In this document: one piece after another, positions 59,237-64,000 of the stretch
Layout of the letters: each line of letters begins with the position of its first letter
How positions within the stretch are numbered: position 1 is the first letter of the stretch
DNA from: Pseudorasbora parva
Lineage: Eukaryota > Chordata > Actinopteri > Cypriniformes > Gobionidae
Direction of reading: 5' to 3'
Assembly: GCF_024679245.1 (NCBI RefSeq)
Contig: NC_090172.1
Location: 41,586,776-41,650,775 of the forward strand
DNA length: 64,000 bases
Translations under genes and position numbers: made by a program
Notes under the pieces: generated by a model
Database searches by the model: none
The model's input: the letters and a program-made list of their open reading frames with translations, nothing else
Told to the model about the DNA's origin: nothing

Positions 59237-60289
59237 TTATCTGCAAGAAAGCGTTCTAGTTCTCGCATCAGTGTTTACAGCTCCCAACCTCTATGCTCCC
59301 AACATGCAAATAAGGGGTGTATGAATTAATATAATCTCAGTTTACAGTGTTACGTTCAAATATGAATGTAGCCTATATAATTTATTTGTGAGTTCATATT
59401 ATATTTATATTATGTAGCCTATTAATTAATAATTTACCAATTCGTCGTACTTGAAACCACAAAATAAATTGATACATGAATGTTGTGATTTAATTTCACT
59501 TTAATTAGTTAATTTAACTAATATGTACAAATATAATAATGGCTACTTCGTTTGCCCTGCTTGCTTCCATTGTCGTAATTACTGTAACTATTTAGATTTA
59601 TAAAAAGCATTCATCATTTCTGAGCGACGACTTGTACCAGGTGACAGCTGAACCACGCGACCACTACAGATTTATTTAGCAGTTGATGCAAGAGAAAATC
59701 CGAGTCTCAGGTGGACATGAACAGCTCCAAGTAGGCTACCGTCACCTGTTGGCATCTGTTATTTACGGTAATTTCGACATGGCGTGAACGCAATATATCT
59801 GAATACCTTTGAATGGCTGATTACATTTGAAGTCCACATAGCGGGCGCTATGAAGGATTGGGACACACCCAACTCTGTCGGTCCGTCCAATAACCAGCAG
59901 AGGGCGTTATATGCTCTAAGATAGAAGCATGTGCGATCTGATCAGTGTGCTTTCATTAAAAATTAATTGAGGTAATAGATATGTAGAATATCGAGCATAT
60001 AAGAAGCATAACGCCCTTAACTGTGCAGGAAAAAATAATAAATAGCCTATGTAGCCTATACGTTTACAGAATCATCTAAAAATAAATACATATTTAATAA
60101 ATAAATAAATAAATGTAGTAATGTCACTGAACACATAAGAAATTAAGAATGCGACATTAGAGACCCCGTAATACTTTTCAGTAATTTTATGTCAGCTATG
60201 CCTACGGAAAGCCACTCCCCTTTACATCATCATCATCATCACCACCACATCTCCTCGGCTGGCCACGGTTGTAGTGATGTTATGGAGAA
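59237..60289. other. Divergent intergenic region between tssc4 and the next gene
   Basis: About 1 kb separates the tssc4 start (minus) from the 60.46-kb exon (plus). AT-rich in the middle, with an (ATAA)n-like run near 60096-60113 and a (CAT/CAC)n run at 60224-60247. No exon was recognised. Confidence 0.45.
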
Positions 60290-60455
60290 GAAAGCGAGCG
60301 AGGGATTCACAGCTTAGCCACTACATTCTCCGAGACCATACTAACACATCAAAGCTTGAAAACGGAAATCTCCTTCGGCATTTTACTCAGGCCAACTGAC
60401 TGATTCACAGATTTTTTTTCATTGTCTCGTGGGAGAAAAAACGCACGAACTTGAC

Positions 60456-60531
60456 ATGAAGAGGATAACGGGGAAGACGAAAGAAGCTACTTTAATAGAA
60501 ATGTCCAACACTCTGGATTCTCAGATTGAAG
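60456..60531 (+). CDS. First coding exon of an unidentified gene (continues past the window)
   Basis: ATG at 60456 opens 'MKRITGKTKEATLIEMSN' and the frame runs 76 bases to an excellent donor, GAAG|GTACGG, ending in phase 1. The preceding 160 bases (AGAAGAAAGCGAGCGAGGG and onward) look like a GC-richer 5' UTR. I do not recognise the protein. No further exon is evident in 60532-64000, so the first intron exceeds 3.4 kb. The encoded start is hydrophilic with basic residues at the N-terminus and has no signal peptide. By mammalian order a trpm5-like neighbour might be expected, but the sequence does not resemble the TRPM5 N-terminus. Confidence 0.45.
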
Positions 60532-62100
60532 GTACGGAAACTGCTTCAACAGTTATGTAAACCTTTTATGCAATGTTGAAAATCACGAGAAGGTCAGTCT
60601 CTGGGGAGTTGTCAACGTAAACGAAAAGATAAATGAATGTGACCGCTGCGTTAAATCAGCTGACACTTCAAAGACAAAGAACGGAGGGGAAAAAACACCA
60701 GGTCAGGTTACCAAATAAAAACGTATTTAAAAGAGTACATGTATTCAAATAAGCGGTGTTGGATCTGAAAGTAAAATAGGAAGTTCCTGAAATGGCAAAG
60801 GCATGGAAAAGTTGCGGTCTAACGTTACACCCAAAGACAGTAGGCTACCTGGCACCGCTATATCCTGTATCAAGAAAGCGTGTTTTTAACATGGTTTAAA
60901 ATCCACAAAAACAGTCCCTGTGATGATATATCTACGTGAATTATGGATTTTGAAAAAGAACAAAGAAACATGATATTCATTTGCATTGTATTGATGGTAA
61001 TTTTAAGTGCAGTAGTCTGGGACCACCCCTTTTAATTACACCGCCAAGACACATGGTTTGGCCTCAGTCCCAGTTTGACTTGTGAATCAAATCGTTTTGT
61101 TGAATTAGTTAAATGTCCAGTGTCGTTGTGACTCACATTCAGAGTTAGTTCCGTTCCCATGCACACAGGACATTTTTAGACTAGAAAACATCAGGCTCCT
61201 AGGAATGTACGTGGCATAAATATACAGAAGTAGAGTGAATGATCTTTTTATTAGTGTAGTATTGACGTGTAGTATATTGTTACTCGATTTTGTAGTATTG
61301 CACCCAACAAGGAGCAAAATCATAATTTTATACACGAGATGATACGAATAGGCTTTACCACAGAGGACCTTTGTGGGCCCCCTTTGTCAAGGGACCTAGA
61401 CCTGGTTTCCCCTCTCTGACAACTACAGTATTATCTAAACAATATCCTGCGCTTACGATTTAGCTCAGGGATGTGACAGATGTGTCATGCAGCAGTGTAG
61501 TTTGATCCCACATTTGATATCATTCGGCTTGTTTTTTAATAATGTGAAATGAATTATTGAGCTGAGTGGAGCTGAAATGAATCAGTAGCCTACAGGGTCT
61601 GATGCTTGGCTCTTGCCACCCTTTTTGTTGCACAGGTTGGGTAAAAGTTGCTAAAGCATTACATTAAGGCTAGAGGGAGACTTAAGTGTGAGGTGTGTGT
61701 AGGAGTATGTTTATGTCCACGACTTTTGTTCACATAGGTGTGTGGGTTTGTATGCCCAAGTGACTTATTATTATTATCATTATTATTATTTGCTCTGCAG
61801 TTTTTCTGACTGATGCCGAGGTTTGCCTGTGTCACGAGTGTGTGTTTTGTAAGAGGGAATGGTTGTGAGGAAAGAGAAAACGTACAATATAAAGGAAGTG
61901 GCAGTTTGGTTGGAAAAATTATATTTCTGGGGAACCCCAGCCTATACTCTCTTTTTTACCTCCTGCTTTGCCTTTTACTGCAACTATTAAATCCGTGTAC
62001 TGCATGATCATAGGTGATTCACTGGATAGTGATTTGATTATTCTTCTCGGCCAGGACTGTGGCAAGGCCATGGCTCGCATTATGTCTGCAAATGTGATTA
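60532..62100. other. Putative first intron of the 60.46-kb gene
   Basis: No exon recognised. There is an (ATT)n run near 61765-61790. The remainder is unremarkable and matches no repeat family I recognise. Confidence 0.4.
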
Positions 62101-62117
62101 AAAAACAGAGGGATTTG

Positions 62118-62358
<241 letters not shown>

Positions 62359-62414
62359 CATGTGTTTGTGAAATACAGTGCAAGTAAGATGTATAGTTAA
62401 ACCTCAGATGAACA

Positions 62415-63590
62415 AGAAGGCATGACACATCACACCATATCATCATTATTTATTTAGCAAAAATGAAGCCAAAATGGAAATGCTGTGGGTGACAAAGTTA
62501 TGATAACCTTTCTGTTAACAGGAATTAAGAGGGTATGTAATCGTCATGCACTGCTAATCAACTGCCTTTGATTAACTGATCACCAGCATGTGGGATCACC
62601 TAAAAGCTGGAGTTCTGGCGGCTGTTTGCTGGTCTTGAGCATTCAGGTGTGTGTTAACACAATGCCAAGGAGGAAAGGCATCCGAATGATCTTAGAGAAG
62701 CAATTGTTGCTGCCACTGAACTCTGCAAAGACTATTTCAAAACAATTTGAAGTCTATCATTCTACAATGAGGAAGATAATTAACAAGTAAAAGACATTCA
62801 AAACAGACTCAATGTTATGAGTGGATGTCCAGTAAATTCACCCCAAGGTCAGACTGTGGAATGCGCAGACAATTGCAGACTATCCAAGTACTACACCTCT
62901 ACAGGGCTCATTTAACATGTTTAATGTTGAAGTTAATGACAGCACAATTAAAAAAGGTTGGGTCAAGCATAAATGCATCATACAAAAAGTCAAGCATGCT
63001 GGTGGAGGGGGTAATGATTTAGGACTTGTTTTGTAGCCACAGGACCTGGGCACCTCCCAGTCATTGAGTTGACCATGAACTCTTCTGCAAACCAAAGTAT
63101 TCTAGAGTCAAATGTGAGACCATCTGTTTGACAGCTAAAGCTTGGCTAAAATTGGGTCATGCAGCCGGACAATGATCCAAAGATCACAGCAACAAAATCT
63201 ACAACAGAATGACTATAGAAACAGAAAAAGATCTACAACAAAATGGCTGAAAAGAATGAAGGTGTTGCAATGGACCAGTGAAAGTCCAGACCTCAACCTG
63301 ACTAAAATGCTGCGATAAGAGCTGTGCATAAACAAATGCCCACAAATGTCAACAAACTGAAGCAATGTTGTAAAGAGTGGAACAAAATTACTCCAGGATA
63401 ATGTGAGAGACTGATAAATCATGAGGAAAAATATTACTCCAAGTTATTGCTGCTAAAAATGGATCTACAGGCATTTGAATTATAGGTTGTCCTAACTTTG
63501 GCACCCATGGTTTTTCCATCTTGACTTTTATTTTTGCTAAATAAATAATGACACAGTGTAATATATCATGTCATCAGGGTGTCCTACACA
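62415..63590 (+). mobile_element. Decayed Tc1-like transposon with long terminal inverted repeats
   Basis: The left flank (containing 'ATTATTTATTTAGCAAAAAT' and 'GGGTGACAAAGTTATGATAA') and the right flank (its inverse, 'TAACTTTGGCACCC' and 'ATTTTTGCTAAATAAATAAT') pair over about 80 bp. Remains of a plus-strand transposase lie between. Confidence 0.85.
62660..63480 (+). pseudogene. Tc1-type transposase pseudogene
   Basis: Pieces in shifting frames: helix-turn-helix start 'MPRRKGIRMILEKQ' with 'SKQFEVYHSTMRKII', then 'SKFTPRSDCGMRRQLQ', then in other frames the regions expected to hold 'DNDPK' (near 63165-63185) and 'SPDLNL' (near 63280-63300), and 'CCKEWNKI'-like sequence near 63365. Several frameshifts and stops separate them, so it cannot be functional. 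Confidence 0.8.
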
Positions 63591-63591
63591 T

Positions 63592-64000
63592 ACAGTGAGG
63601 AAAATACGTTTTTGAACCCCCTGCTATTTTGCAAGTTCTCTCACTTTGAAATCATGGAGGGGTCTGAAATGGTCCCTGTAGGTGCATGTCCACTGTGGGA
63701 GACAATCTAATCCAGAAATCACAATGTATGTCTTTTTAAAACTATTTATTTGTATGATACAGCTGCGAATAAGTATTTGAACACCTGAGAAAATCAATGT
63801 TAATATTAGGTACAGTAGCCTTTGTTTGCAATTACAGAGGTCAAACGTTTCCTGTCATTTTTCACCAGGTTTTCACACACTGCAGGGGGGATTTTGGCCC
63901 ACTCCTCCACACAGATCTTCCCTAGATCAGTCAGGTTTCTGGCCTGTCGCTGAGAAACACAGAGTTTGAGCTCCCTCCATATATGCTCTATTGGATTTAG
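63592..64000 (-). mobile_element. Tc1-like transposon, cut by the window end
   Basis: Begins 'CAGTGAGGAAAATACGTTTT' directly beside the previous element. On the minus strand the last ~170 bases encode a transposase C-terminus: '[19 protein letters not shown]', '[16 protein letters not shown]', then a small shift near 63890. The rest lies beyond 64000. Another member of the fish Tc1 group, distinct from the three upstream. Confidence 0.85.

Noticed and set aside
60456..60531. Assignment of the new exon to trpm5
   Set aside because: Expected from mammalian gene order, but the residues do not resemble the TRPM5 N-terminus, so the gene is left unnamed.

Overview
This is vertebrate nuclear DNA, almost certainly from a cyprinid (carp or zebrafish-type) fish. 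The evidence is GT-AG introns, long 3' UTRs with AATAAA signals, abundant dinucleotide microsatellites, and interspersed elements typical of cypriniforms: palindromic 'AAAGGGTTAGTTCACCC' elements, several Tc1-like transposons, and L2-type and L1/Tx1-type LINE remnants. There is no prokaryotic, viral or CRISPR content.

Layout. (1) 1-7486 has no recognisable exon. It holds a near-identical ~1.7-1.8 kb duplication on either side of a 200-N gap, plus long CT and GT arrays. It is probably an upstream cd81 intron. (2) 7487-8718 (+) holds the last six coding exons of cd81; its first exons are not in the window. (3) 9261-19850 is a transposon nest: a decayed Tc1-like element in a TA array, then a reverse-strand L1/Tx1-like LINE split by a young Tc1-like element (1,621 bp, DD34E transposase nearly intact) and by a MITE. 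(4) 20151-43019 (+) is a complete plakophilin-3 gene, pkp3, with 13 coding exons and 791 aa. Its introns hold nested DNA elements, including a hAT-like element with an exact 8-bp target duplication. (5) 46966-55923 (-) is a complete anoctamin gene, ano9, with 24 coding exons and 784 aa, convergent with pkp3. (6) 57309-58172 (-) is tssc4, one 287-aa coding exon with an untranslated exon near 59.2 kb and a ZNF143/THAP11-type promoter motif. (7) At 60456-60531 (+) a new gene begins with a first coding exon I cannot identify; the rest lies past the window. (8) 62.1-64 kb holds TA/TG arrays and two more Tc1-like elements, the last cut by the window edge.

The genes do not form a pathway. They are a syntenic block whose human counterparts lie on 11p15.5: CD81 next to TSSC4, and PKP3 close to ANO9. 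pkp3 encodes a desmosomal armadillo protein, ano9 a TMEM16 membrane protein, cd81 a tetraspanin and tssc4 a U5 snRNP assembly factor. Exon boundaries were read by eye from splice consensus, unbroken reading phase and similarity to known families. In all three spliced genes every junction keeps phase. I found no clear previously undescribed system. The points most worth a second look are the ano9 C-terminal PDZ ligand with a complete calcium-site residue set, the dated nesting of transposons, and the unidentified exon at 60.46 kb.
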